This document shows positions 35,746 to 43,654 of a DNA stretch of 64,000 bases, piece after piece. The first letter of the stretch is position 1. Each line of letters starts with the position of its first letter. The position numbers were made by a program, and so were the translations under genes. The notes under the pieces were generated by a model that saw only the letters and a program-made list of their open reading frames with translations, was not told the DNA's origin and ran no database searches. The stretch is from Rhabdobacter roseus (GTDB lineage Bacteria > Bacteroidota > Bacteroidia > Cytophagales > Spirosomataceae): NCBI RefSeq assembly GCF_014202275.1, contig NZ_JACHGF010000006.1, positions 124,001-188,000 on the forward strand. Reading direction: 5' to 3'.

Positions 35746-38175
35746 ATGATCCGAAACTACCTTAAAATCGCCTGGCGGAACTTGATTCGTAACAAGATGT
35801 ATAGCTTTATCAATGTGGTAGGGCTGGCCTTGGGGATTACGGCCTTTCTGCTCATCCTGGAATACATCAGCTTCGAGCGGAGCTATGACCAGTTTCACGC
35901 CCAACTGCCGCACATGGTACGGCTGCTCAATGAAGACGTAAAAGGGCAGAATTGGCCGGAGATAGAGCCGGGCTGGGCGCCGCGTATCAAGGAGCGTTTT
36001 CCGGAAGTAAAGGATTACTGTCGCTTTGAGTACGGCGTATCTAAGGGCGTCGTTAAAACCGCGGGCGGTCGTGAGGAGCCATTCCGGGAGAAAAGTATTG
36101 GGTTTGTAGAGGAAAACTTCTTCGAGTTTTTCAGCTTCCCGCTGCGGGTAGGACAGCCCCAGGCGTTGGCCGAGCCAAACGTGGCGTTCCTGTCGGGGTC
36201 GGTGGCGCGGAAGTACTTCGGTGCGAAGGACCCGCTGGGGCAGGTACTTACGTTATCCAACCAGTTTGGCACGGCTCCCTTTAGGGTAGAAGGAATTTAC
36301 GAAGACATGCCCCTGAATTCCGACATCCGGTACGACATGGTGTTCTCGCTGGCTACGATGAAAAGCAAAAGCTACCTCGAAGGCAATGGCTGGGCTACCC
36401 TGGACAACCTGGACTCGCAGTATATCAATACCTTTTTCCTCCTGCATGAAGGGGTAGACCTCGGCGCTTTTGAGAAAAAACTGAATACATTACGAACTGA
36501 GCTAGGGCCGGAGAAAGACGGCGTGAAATTCCGGCTGCAGCCCTTCAGATATACCCACCTGGCCGAATCCCTCTCGGCCACCCTGCATACCACGGGGAAC
36601 TTAAAATACGTATACATGCTGGGGCTGATTGCCCTCCTGATCATTCTGATTGCCTGGTTCAACTACGTCAACCTCTCTACCGCCCACGCGCTGAGGCGAG
36701 CCGGCGAGGTAGGGGTACGTAAGGTCATCGGAGCCACACAGCGAATGCTGATGGGGCAGTTTCTGGGCGAATCGCTGCTGGTAACGGTACTGGCGTTAGG
36801 GGTGGCTTTTCTGTTGATTCAGGTTTTGCAACCCTTCTTTAATACGCTGGTTGGGAAAGAGCTGTCGCTGGGTGTGCTCGGCTATACTACCACCTGGGCC
36901 GTGGGGTTGGCGATACTAGTAGTAGGCTCGCTGGGGGCCGGAGCCTTCACGGCCTTTCGCCTGTCGGGCTTCAATCCGATGCAGGCGCTGAAGGGCAGGT
37001 TGAGCGGCTCTACGGGTGGTATCCTGTTACGGAAGTCGCTGGTGGTGGTGCAGTTTACGATTTCTATCGTGCTGGTACTGGCCACGCTGGTTATCTATAG
37101 CCAGCTCCGGTACATGAAAAACAAAAATCTGGGCATTGATACCGAGCGGTTGCTGGTGGTCAAGGGGCCCGACGTGGGGAAAGACAGCAGTTACGCCAAC
37201 CGAAAAACCGGATTCATCAACGATATAACGCAGCAAGGCTTCATCAGCGATTATTGCGTGTCGGGCAGCGTGCCCAGTAGCTGGTTCAATTTTGCTACGT
37301 CGGGCTTCACAAAACCCAGTCCCCGCCCCGGCGACGAGCACAAAAGCTACTCTTTCGCCATCATTGATAACCGCTACCTGGGTACCTACGGCATGACGTT
37401 GAAGGCGGGCCGGAACTTTACGTCCGAGGAATGCAATGTCTCCTGGAACCAGAACAGCAAGGTAATGATGAACGAAAGTGCCATCCGGCAGTTGGGTTTC
37501 GTGACGCCCGAGGAGGCCATTCGCACCCGCATTATGTGGGACGAACGCCCGCTAGAAATTATCGGAGTGATACAAGACTACCACCACACGGGGGTACAGC
37601 GCGCCATTGATCCCATTATTTTTTATCCACAAAACAACAATAACTACTACACGCTACGGCTTACTTCCGGCCCCTTGCCCGAGAAAATCGCGGCCGTAGA
37701 GCGGCTTTACAAGGGTATTTTTCCGGGGAATCCGTTCGAATATTTTTTCGTAGATGAAAATTTTAACAAACAGTATCTCTCCGAGCAGGAGTATGGCCAG
37801 TTGTTTACTACGGCTTCGCTCTGGGCTATCCTGATTGGCTGCATGGGCTTGTTTGGTCTGGTGGCCTTTACGGTAGAGCAGCGTACCCAAGAGATTGGCA
37901 TTCGAAAGGTACTTGGCGCCAGTGTGGGGAGTATCGTGGCGCTGCTCTCGAAAGACTTCCTGTTGTTGGTACTGATTGCTATCGCGGTAGCTTCGCCCAT
38001 TGCCTGGTACCTGATGGAGCAGTGGCTACAGAATTTTGCCAATCGCATCGACCTCGAATGGTGGATTTTTGCACTGGCGGCATTACTGGCCATCACCATC
38101 GCTCTGCTGACGGTCGGATACCAGTCGGTACGCGCCGCCCTCATGAACCCGGTCAAGAGCCTGCGGAGCGAATGA
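35746..38175 (+). CDS. FtsX/MacB-like ABC permease 8
   Basis: An 809-residue double permease, the longest here, starting MIRNYLKIAWRNLI. Helix 1 about 21-42; FtsX domain 1 about 288-418 with GEVGVRKVIGAT; helix 5 about 428-452; second periplasmic domain about 455-680; FtsX domain 2 about 685-800 with QEIGIRKVLGAS. Glycine replaces the lysine or arginine usually found before EVGVRK in domain 1. Closest by eye to permease 1 (both carry MGQFLGES / VGQFLGES wording). The tail is ALMNPVKSLRSE. Confidence 0.93.
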   Translation: MIRNYLKIAWRNLIRNKMYSFINVVGLALGITAFLLILEYISFERSYDQFHAQLPHMVRLLNEDVKGQNWPEIEPGWAPRIKERFPEVKDYCRFEYGVSKGVVKTAGGREEPFREKSIGFVEENFFEFFSFPLRVGQPQALAEPNVAFLSGSVARKYFGAKDPLGQVLTLSNQFGTAPFRVEGIYEDMPLNSDIRYDMVFSLATMKSKSYLEGNGWATLDNLDSQYINTFFLLHEGVDLGAFEKKLNTLRTELGPEKDGVKFRLQPFRYTHLAESLSATLHTTGNLKYVYMLGLIALLIILIAWFNYVNLSTAHALRRAGEVGVRKVIGATQRMLMGQFLGESLLVTVLALGVAFLLIQVLQPFFNTLVGKELSLGVLGYTTTWAVGLAILVVGSLGAGAFTAFRLSGFNPMQALKGRLSGSTGGILLRKSLVVVQFTISIVLVLATLVIYSQLRYMKNKNLGIDTERLLVVKGPDVGKDSSYANRKTGFINDITQQGFISDYCVSGSVPSSWFNFATSGFTKPSPRPGDEHKSYSFAIIDNRYLGTYGMTLKAGRNFTSEECNVSWNQNSKVMMNESAIRQLGFVTPEEAIRTRIMWDERPLEIIGVIQDYHHTGVQRAIDPIIFYPQNNNNYYTLRLTSGPLPEKIAAVERLYKGIFPGNPFEYFFVDENFNKQYLSEQEYGQLFTTASLWAILIGCMGLFGLVAFTVEQRTQEIGIRKVLGASVGSIVALLSKDFLLLVLIAIAVASPIAWYLMEQWLQNFANRIDLEWWIFALAALLAITIALLTVGYQSVRAALMNPVKSLRSE

Positions 38176-38372
38176 GTGGCAGGGAGCAGAGGGCATGGGG
38201 CGACCCGCGTAGGGCGTGGGGCAGAGGGCATAGGGTAGTTTAACAAAGCCTCAATGGAATTGCCTCTATCCCCCCGCCCTTTCTCCGGCGGCGAAAGGGA
38301 GCTTGGGATGGGGTACTTTACACTTTTAACTACCCTCTGCCCCACGCCCTCTGCCCTTTCCCCCCTACCATA
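38174..38372. repeat. Nested composite repeat: class A arms around class B copy 3
   Basis: The 300-bp spacer 38176-38475 is mostly repeat. The left arm GGGGCAGAGGGCATAGGG plus TAGTTTAA and the right arm TTAACTACCCTCTGCCCC are inverted copies, and between them lies a class B palindrome in reverse orientation (38248-38303). The whole has the build of a small non-coding inverted-repeat element. The remaining 100 bp before permease 9 is AT-rich and presumably holds its promoter. Confidence 0.7.
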
Positions 38373-38475
38373 AAGTAGTTAAAAAGAGTTAAATAGCGCC
38401 CGGCTGCTGGGTGGGATAGTTTGGTTTTGGTAGTTTTGGAATAAATCAAAAAGAGGTACTTTACGGATTTATTCT

Positions 38476-40887
38476 ATGCTTACCAACGACTTCAAGATGG
38501 CTTGGCGGCAGCTCGTTAAGCGCAAATTTTATACGGCCCTGTCGGTGCTGGGACTATCCGTCGGGATGGCTTTCTTGCTGTTGATCGGGAGCTTTGTGTG
38601 GGGCGAACTGCGGGTCAATACCCAGCTCCGCCGCGCCGACCACCAGTACCTGCTCCAAAGTACCTGGAAGCAGGCCGCCATGGGCATGGACATCACCACC
38701 CTGGCCCCGCTGGGCCGGGCGCTGAAAGAAAACTACCCCCGCCTGGTGGCCAACTACTACCGCTTCGACGGGATCTCGGCTACGGTTTCTAAGGGGACGA
38801 AGCACTTTCGGGAAGATATCCAGTTGGGCGACTCCACGCTGCTGAGCATGTACGGCTTTCCGCTGCTGGCGGGCGACGCCGCCACGGCCCTGAGCCAGCC
38901 TAACTCCCTGGTGATCCCCGCCGAGCTGGCCGTGAAGTACTTTGGCAAAACGGACGTCGTGGGCGAATCGCTCACGCTGGATTCGTTTTCGGGCCAAAAA
39001 CAGGAATTCATGATTACGGCGGTGCTCGATAAAGTACCCCAAAACTCGGTACTGAATCTCCTCGACCCGACGATCAGCCCGCTGCTGGTACCCGAAAGCA
39101 GCCTGGCCTTCTTTGGCCGCGGCGACTTTTCTAACTGGGCCAACGTGTACATCGTCAACTACCTGGAGCTGCAGGAGGGCGTTACGCCCGCCGACCTGGC
39201 CGGGCCCATGGCCCAGTTGCTAAAAACCCACGCGCCCGCTGCCATCCAGGAGAACCTGGAGGTGTATCTCAACCCTCTGAAAGCCTACTACCGCCAAGCC
39301 AACAACGGCCTGGTGCAAAAGACCCTCCTGACGCTGACGGCGGTGGCGGGTTTCATTCTGCTCATGGCGGTAGTCAACTTCATTAATCTTTCCATCGGGC
39401 ATTCGTCCACCCGCCTCAAGGAAATCGGGGTGCGCAAGGTACTTGGGAGCCGCAAGCGGCAGGTAGCGCGGCAGTTTCTGGTGGAGTCGGTGCTGATGGC
39501 GTGGGGGAGTATGTTGTTGTCGTGGCTGCTGTACCAGCTTGGCGCGGGGTACTTTGGTGAGGTGCTGGGTAGGCCCATCCCTTCGCTGGTTGAGGTACCC
39601 CCCACGTTCTACCTCGTATCCGGGCTGCTGGCGCTGCTGCTGGGTGTGCTGGCGGGGAGCTATCCGGCACTGGTGCTGGCGTCGCTGCCGTCGGTGGCTT
39701 CCATGAAAGGTACTTTGGTTACCGTTCGGGAAAATATCCTGTTTCGCCGCCTGCTGGTGGGCGCCCAGTTTACCGTGGCGTTGTTTGTCTTTGGGGCCGC
39801 CGTGATTGTCTCGCAGCAGGTTAGCTACTTTTTTACCAAAGACCTGGGCTATAATAAAGAATCGGTACTGACCGTGGCCCTCCCGCGCGACTGGTCGCCG
39901 GAGGGGGTACTTTCGATGGAAACCATCCGGGAAGAGATGCGGCAGCTGCCGGAGGTAGGGCAAGCGAGTTTTTCCTACGAAATCCCCAACGGCAAAAACG
40001 GCTTCAGCCTGGGCGTGTACCCGTCGGGCCGGGATTCGACGCAGGCCATCTATGTACCGGTGCTGCAAACCGACGAGCGCTTTGCCGAAACCTACCAGAT
40101 CCCGCTGCGGGCCGGGACGTTCTTTCACGCGGCGGAAGGTACCTTCCGGCCGGGACAGGTCGTACTCAACGACGCCGCCACCAAAGCCCTGGGCTACGCC
40201 AGCGCGGAGGCCGCGCTGGGACAGAAGGTGTACCTACAGCCGGGCAGCCAGGAGTTGACCGTCGCGGGGGTACTTCAGGATTTTCACTTCACCTCCCTGC
40301 ACGAGGCCATCAAGCCACTGATGTTCATGCACGTGCGCGATACCAACACCTACCGCTTTTTGTCGCTACGCCTCCAGCCGGCCTCGGTCAGCAAGGCGGT
40401 AGCCGTGCTGGAGAAGCGGTGGAACCAGCTCCTGCCCGACGCCCCCTTTACGTTCCATTTCCTGGACGACACCCTTCAAACCATGTACCAGTCGGAAATA
40501 CGGCTGCAGAAAGCGTCGCGGGTCGCTACCGTGCTGGCGCTGGTGATGGTACTTCTGGGGATTTTGGGCATGGTGTCGCTGAGCGTGGCGCGCCGTACCC
40601 GCGAGCTGGGTATTCGGAAAGTCCTGGGTGCATCGGGGGTGAGCATCGTGCTACTTTTCCTGAAGGAGTTCCTGGCGCTGATGATCCTAGCGTTGGTGGT
40701 TGCTTTCCCGCTGGTGGTGGTGAGTATGAACCGCTGGCTGGGCCATTATGCCTACCGCGTGGAACTGAGCTGGCTGACGCTGGGCTTGGTAGCGCTGGCC
40801 TTCGGCCTGGTGATTGTGCTGATAGTGGGCGTGCAAACGGCCAAAGCCGCGCTCATGAACCCCGTGAAAAGCCTGCGAAGCGAGTAA
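38476..40887 (+). CDS. FtsX/MacB-like ABC permease 9 (divergent subtype)
   Basis: An 803-residue double permease that starts MLTNDFKMAWRQLV and differs from the rest in its first periplasmic domain (no Y-D-R-F motif; instead a Q-L-R-R-A-D-H-Q-Y segment). Domain 1 motif KEIGVRKVLGSR, domain 2 motif RELGIRKVLGAS. Helix count and length are as in the others, and the tail ALMNPVKSLRSE is kept. It is the last of the row; a short class A repeat follows. Its different first half suggests a different ligand from permeases 1-8. Confidence 0.92.
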   Translation: MLTNDFKMAWRQLVKRKFYTALSVLGLSVGMAFLLLIGSFVWGELRVNTQLRRADHQYLLQSTWKQAAMGMDITTLAPLGRALKENYPRLVANYYRFDGISATVSKGTKHFREDIQLGDSTLLSMYGFPLLAGDAATALSQPNSLVIPAELAVKYFGKTDVVGESLTLDSFSGQKQEFMITAVLDKVPQNSVLNLLDPTISPLLVPESSLAFFGRGDFSNWANVYIVNYLELQEGVTPADLAGPMAQLLKTHAPAAIQENLEVYLNPLKAYYRQANNGLVQKTLLTLTAVAGFILLMAVVNFINLSIGHSSTRLKEIGVRKVLGSRKRQVARQFLVESVLMAWGSMLLSWLLYQLGAGYFGEVLGRPIPSLVEVPPTFYLVSGLLALLLGVLAGSYPALVLASLPSVASMKGTLVTVRENILFRRLLVGAQFTVALFVFGAAVIVSQQVSYFFTKDLGYNKESVLTVALPRDWSPEGVLSMETIREEMRQLPEVGQASFSYEIPNGKNGFSLGVYPSGRDSTQAIYVPVLQTDERFAETYQIPLRAGTFFHAAEGTFRPGQVVLNDAATKALGYASAEAALGQKVYLQPGSQELTVAGVLQDFHFTSLHEAIKPLMFMHVRDTNTYRFLSLRLQPASVSKAVAVLEKRWNQLLPDAPFTFHFLDDTLQTMYQSEIRLQKASRVATVLALVMVLLGILGMVSLSVARRTRELGIRKVLGASGVSIVLLFLKEFLALMILALVVAFPLVVVSMNRWLGHYAYRVELSWLTLGLVALAFGLVIVLIVGVQTAKAALMNPVKSLRSE

Positions 40888-40955
40888 TGGCAGAGGGCCG
40901 TGGGCATGGGGCGGGGGGGGATTGCCACAATGGAATTGCCGCAATGGAATTGAGG
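40886..40955. repeat. Partial class A copy 7 with CAATGGAATTG units
   Basis: GGCAGAGGGCCGTGGGCATGGGG, then two units of CAATGGAATTG-type sequence and GAGGC, which elsewhere flank class B. The class B palindrome itself is missing here. Confidence 0.5.
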
Positions 40956-41051
40956 CTTTTTACAAAAAAAAGCTACCACGCTACCAACCTTTTCGGGTGA
41001 GGACTGGTCTTGGGGAAGCAACAAGTACTTCACCTTCTTTTCCTTTGGGCT

Positions 41052-41756
41052 ATGAAAACAATTCTCCTTTCGGTTTTGCTAAGTACGTTACCCTGGCTGG
41101 CGCAGGGGCAGTCGGTCCGGGTGGGGGCGGATTACGGGATGCTTTTTTCCCGTGCCAACAAAACCGCGCCGTATGCGGGTTTGGATAAACAAGCCAGTAG
41201 CCTCAACCGGGGTACCTTCGGGCTGAACCTGGAGGTAGGCCTGAGCCAGCACCTGTCGGTAGTAGCCGAGGCCAACTACGAAACCGTCGGCTTTGTGGAC
41301 CGCTATACGATTTCGATGAGCTCACAGCCCCAAACGAACGCATTCAGCCGTCAAATCAAGGAAGAGTACGTCCTGAAGTACCTGGGGGTACCTTTGCTGC
41401 TCCGTTACAAGATGGGCCAGCGCGTGGCCGTTTTTGGAGAGCTGGGCCTGAATACCCGTTTTTTTGTAGATGCGGACTACACCCTTGAAAATGTACCCTA
41501 TGCGGGCTCGCCAAGCCCTGACTCCATCTACGAAGAAGGTACCCTTTACCGGGGCGACGTCAGGTTCATTAGCCTGAGCGGCGTGGCCGGGCTGGGCGCG
41601 GAGTACCCTCTAGGCGCGCGCGTGGCGGTGCAGGTAGGGGCGCGGTACTACCTCGGGCTGAACGAGTACAACAAGTACCCCCTGACCACCGTGGCGGAAG
41701 AAATAAAAATCAACGCGCTGCGGGTGAATGCGGGCCTGCGGTACCGCTTGAAATAA
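41052..41756 (+). CDS. Outer-membrane beta-barrel protein (porin family)
   Basis: I start it at ATG 41052 (MKTILLSVLLSTLPWLAQGQ), which gives a clean signal peptide and 234 residues; the TTG at 41010 adds only spacer. The mature protein alternates short hydrophobic beta strands and turns, for example VRVGADYGMLFSRANK, LGVPLLLRYKMG and VAVQVGARYYLGLNEY, and has an outer-membrane barrel look of the PF13568 kind, although it ends RYRLK rather than in the usual aromatic residue. Probably an eight-stranded barrel of unknown job. Confidence 0.8.
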   Translation: MKTILLSVLLSTLPWLAQGQSVRVGADYGMLFSRANKTAPYAGLDKQASSLNRGTFGLNLEVGLSQHLSVVAEANYETVGFVDRYTISMSSQPQTNAFSRQIKEEYVLKYLGVPLLLRYKMGQRVAVFGELGLNTRFFVDADYTLENVPYAGSPSPDSIYEEGTLYRGDVRFISLSGVAGLGAEYPLGARVAVQVGARYYLGLNEYNKYPLTTVAEEIKINALRVNAGLRYRLK

Positions 41757-41837
41757 AAAAAGTTACGAAGCTGTGCAACCTGCGGGTAGGAAATGCCATC
41801 TACCTAAAAAAAGCATGAAACTATAAATCGTACAGCC

Positions 41838-42638
41838 ATGAAAAATGCTCTTTATGCTATTCTGCTCGTCTTGGTGGCACTGCTGCTCAATGCCACCGGC
41901 GCTTCGGCTCAATCTACTGTTTCGGCGGAGGACATTGTCCAGAAAATCAACCGCAAGCAAGCCGTCAGCCTCAGCAACGCCACCATCCGGGGTACCTTGG
42001 ATCTGACTGAGCTTTCGAACAAGAAAGTGAAGAAAAACCGCGGCGGCAACGAGGAATACAAAAGTACCGTGGAAGTACCCCTGACGTTCCGAAACTGTAC
42101 GTTTCGGGGCAATGTGATCGCTTACAAGGTACTTGACGAGGATGGCAAGGAGCGGAGCTTGCTGGGCAGCATCCTGAGCAACGGCAGCACCCAGGTACTT
42201 TACACCGCCGATTTCGCCGAGGCCGTGGTGTTTGAGAACTGTACCTTTGAAGGCCTGACGGAGTTTAAGTACTCCCATTTCGCCGAACGGGTGTCGTTTG
42301 CGAAAAGTACCTTTCATAAGTCGGCCAACTTCAAGTACGCCGACTTCAAAGCCAGCGCCGCCTTTGCCAATGCCGAATACACCAACACGGCCAATTTCAA
42401 GTACGCGCACTTCCGCGACCTGGCCGACTTCTCCGACAACCGCATCGCTGACTACGCCGACTTCAAGTACGCCCACTTCACCGACGGCGTGAGTTTTAAC
42501 CAGACGACCTTCCGCGGCTTTGCCGACTTCAAGTACGCGGAGTTCCGGCGCGAGGGTAGTTTTAGTGACGTGAGCTTCCGCTCCGGAAATGATTTCAAGT
42601 ACGCCAAAGGCAGCCGCTACGTCTCGTCCCGGCGGTAA
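41838..42638 (+). CDS. Exported pentapeptide-repeat-like protein
   Basis: A 266-residue protein with a signal peptide (residues 1-25, ending SAQS). From about residue 135 to 260 it is a right-handed quadrilateral-helix type repeat: A/D-x-F-K-Y-A-x-F units (FKYSHF, FKYADF, FKYAHF twice, FKYAEF, FKYAKG) alternating with less regular five-residue steps such as VSFAKSTF. At DNA level the word TTCAAGTACGCC recurs. Pentapeptide proteins of this fold are rarely exported; here it may be a periplasmic or surface scaffold. A perfect terminator follows. Confidence 0.8.
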   Translation: MKNALYAILLVLVALLLNATGASAQSTVSAEDIVQKINRKQAVSLSNATIRGTLDLTELSNKKVKKNRGGNEEYKSTVEVPLTFRNCTFRGNVIAYKVLDEDGKERSLLGSILSNGSTQVLYTADFAEAVVFENCTFEGLTEFKYSHFAERVSFAKSTFHKSANFKYADFKASAAFANAEYTNTANFKYAHFRDLADFSDNRIADYADFKYAHFTDGVSFNQTTFRGFADFKYAEFRREGSFSDVSFRSGNDFKYAKGSRYVSSRR

Positions 42639-42658
42639 AGGGGCAAAGCTATTTAGTG

Positions 42659-42692
42659 AAAAGTACCCTGAGTAGGTTGGGGTACTTTTTTT
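42659..42692 (+). terminator. Terminator built of inverted AAGTACC motifs
   Basis: Perfect 10-bp arms AAAAGTACCC and GGGTACTTTT around TGAGTAGGTTG, with the T-run continuing (TTTTTTTG). It ends the pentapeptide gene, 21 bp behind its stop. Confidence 0.8.
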
Positions 42693-42714
42693 GTTTTTAG
42701 GGATATGGGGCTAG

Positions 42715-42762
42715 TTCGCGTTTGCAACGCGAATTTGTGCTCGTTCGCGTTTGCAACGCGAA
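42715..42762. repeat. Two copies of palindrome TTCGCGTTTGCAACGCGAA
   Basis: 19-bp palindromes (8-bp arms, loop TGC) at 42715-42733 and 42744-42762. A third identical copy lies at 43455-43473, on the other side of the lipoprotein gene. Confidence 0.85.
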
Positions 42763-42811
42763 CCGCTAGCTGTACCCAGACGACGGGTACTTGCCTAAAA
42801 AGGTACTTTGC
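42761..42811 (+). repeat. Left 51-bp direct repeat flanking the AT-rich lipoprotein gene
   Basis: Begins AACCGCTAGCTGTACCC and ends GGTACTTTGC. It matches 43343-43393 at 43 of 51 positions in the same orientation, including an uninterrupted CCCAGACGACGGGT. Confidence 0.8.
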
Positions 42812-42838
42812 TCATTACGAATAATATAAAATAACAGA

Positions 42839-43321
42839 ATGGTAAGATTAAACTCATTTTTAAAATTCTCCTGTTTATCCGTGCTATTTATTATTGTTCT
42901 TCTGTCCTGTTCTCCTGACAAAAGCTTTAATAGGGATAAATGGCTGAAACACAATACTCTTGAAACGTATAATCCTCGGGCATACATGATAGATGATTTA
43001 CTTGAGAATTATTTAAAACCTGGACTTGAAAAAGATTCAATTTTAGCTTTATTGGGCAAACCTTATACAGATGGAATCGGGCCAAGGCTTCCTAAAGATA
43101 TAGTGATCCCTGACTCACTTGATATCAATACCTTAGTTAACTTAAAAGGTAAAATCAGAGATAAAAAATTTGAAGAACTTGATGAGTTTCACCGCTTAAA
43201 TTCTAAGCTCGATACACTAATGCTGTATCCAGTTGGTCAATCTGTTATGGACCCGAACTTTCTAGTCATTAAATTGGACGGGAATGGGAAAGCTTCTGAA
43301 TTCTGGGTAGAGCAGCATTGA
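42839..43321 (+). CDS. AT-rich lipoprotein, BamE/SmpA-like at low confidence
   Basis: A 160-residue lipoprotein. The leader runs to a good lipobox (VLLSC, C24). The mature part has DDLLENYLKPGLEKDSILALLGKP near residue 55-75 and ends LVIKLDGNGKASEFWVEQH, a layout reminiscent of small BamE/SmpA-type lipoproteins (a helix-turn with LLGxP followed by beta strands), but the match is not firm. Base composition is strikingly AT-rich against both neighbours. It lies between 51-bp direct repeats and 19-bp palindromes, so it was probably acquired or is movable as a cassette. Confidence 0.7.
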   Translation: MVRLNSFLKFSCLSVLFIIVLLSCSPDKSFNRDKWLKHNTLETYNPRAYMIDDLLENYLKPGLEKDSILALLGKPYTDGIGPRLPKDIVIPDSLDINTLVNLKGKIRDKKFEELDEFHRLNSKLDTLMLYPVGQSVMDPNFLVIKLDGNGKASEFWVEQH

Positions 43322-43654
43322 CTTTAGAAATGGTTTTTAAAAAACCGCTGGCCATGCCCAGACGACGGGTTCTTGCCCAAAAAAGTACTTTCCGCCTGCT
43401 GATACCGGAGGTATCAAACGTTTATAGCACGAGCGCCGCCCTTAATGATGTTGGTTCGCGTTTGCAACGCGAACTGCCTTCCCAGTCCGAACCGGGCGAA
43501 GCTTCCCCGAAAGGGTACTTTGAAAGGTACCCCCGCCCCGCCAAATAGAAAATTTTACGCTACTGGTAGTAAAAATTCAAGAAGAGAACGTACTTTTGGT
43601 GAATAGTATGCGAGCATACTTGTTTGACTAAACCCAGCGCGCAAAACGATCCTC
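43322..43654. other. Intergenic region with right-hand repeats
   Basis: Holds a small palindrome GGTTTTTAAAAAACC (43332-43346), the right 51-bp direct repeat (43343-43393) and the third 19-bp palindrome (43455-43473). The reading frame that crosses it is not a convincing gene. The last 80 bp are AT-rich and probably carry the promoter of the dehydrogenase gene. Confidence 0.6.
43343..43393 (+). repeat. Right 51-bp direct repeat
   Basis: Begins AACCGCTGGCCATGCCC; counterpart of 42761-42811 with eight differences. Confidence 0.8.

Noticed and set aside
43318-43548. 76-codon frame after the AT-rich lipoprotein
   Set aside because: It runs through the direct repeat and the 19-bp palindrome and has no protein-like composition.
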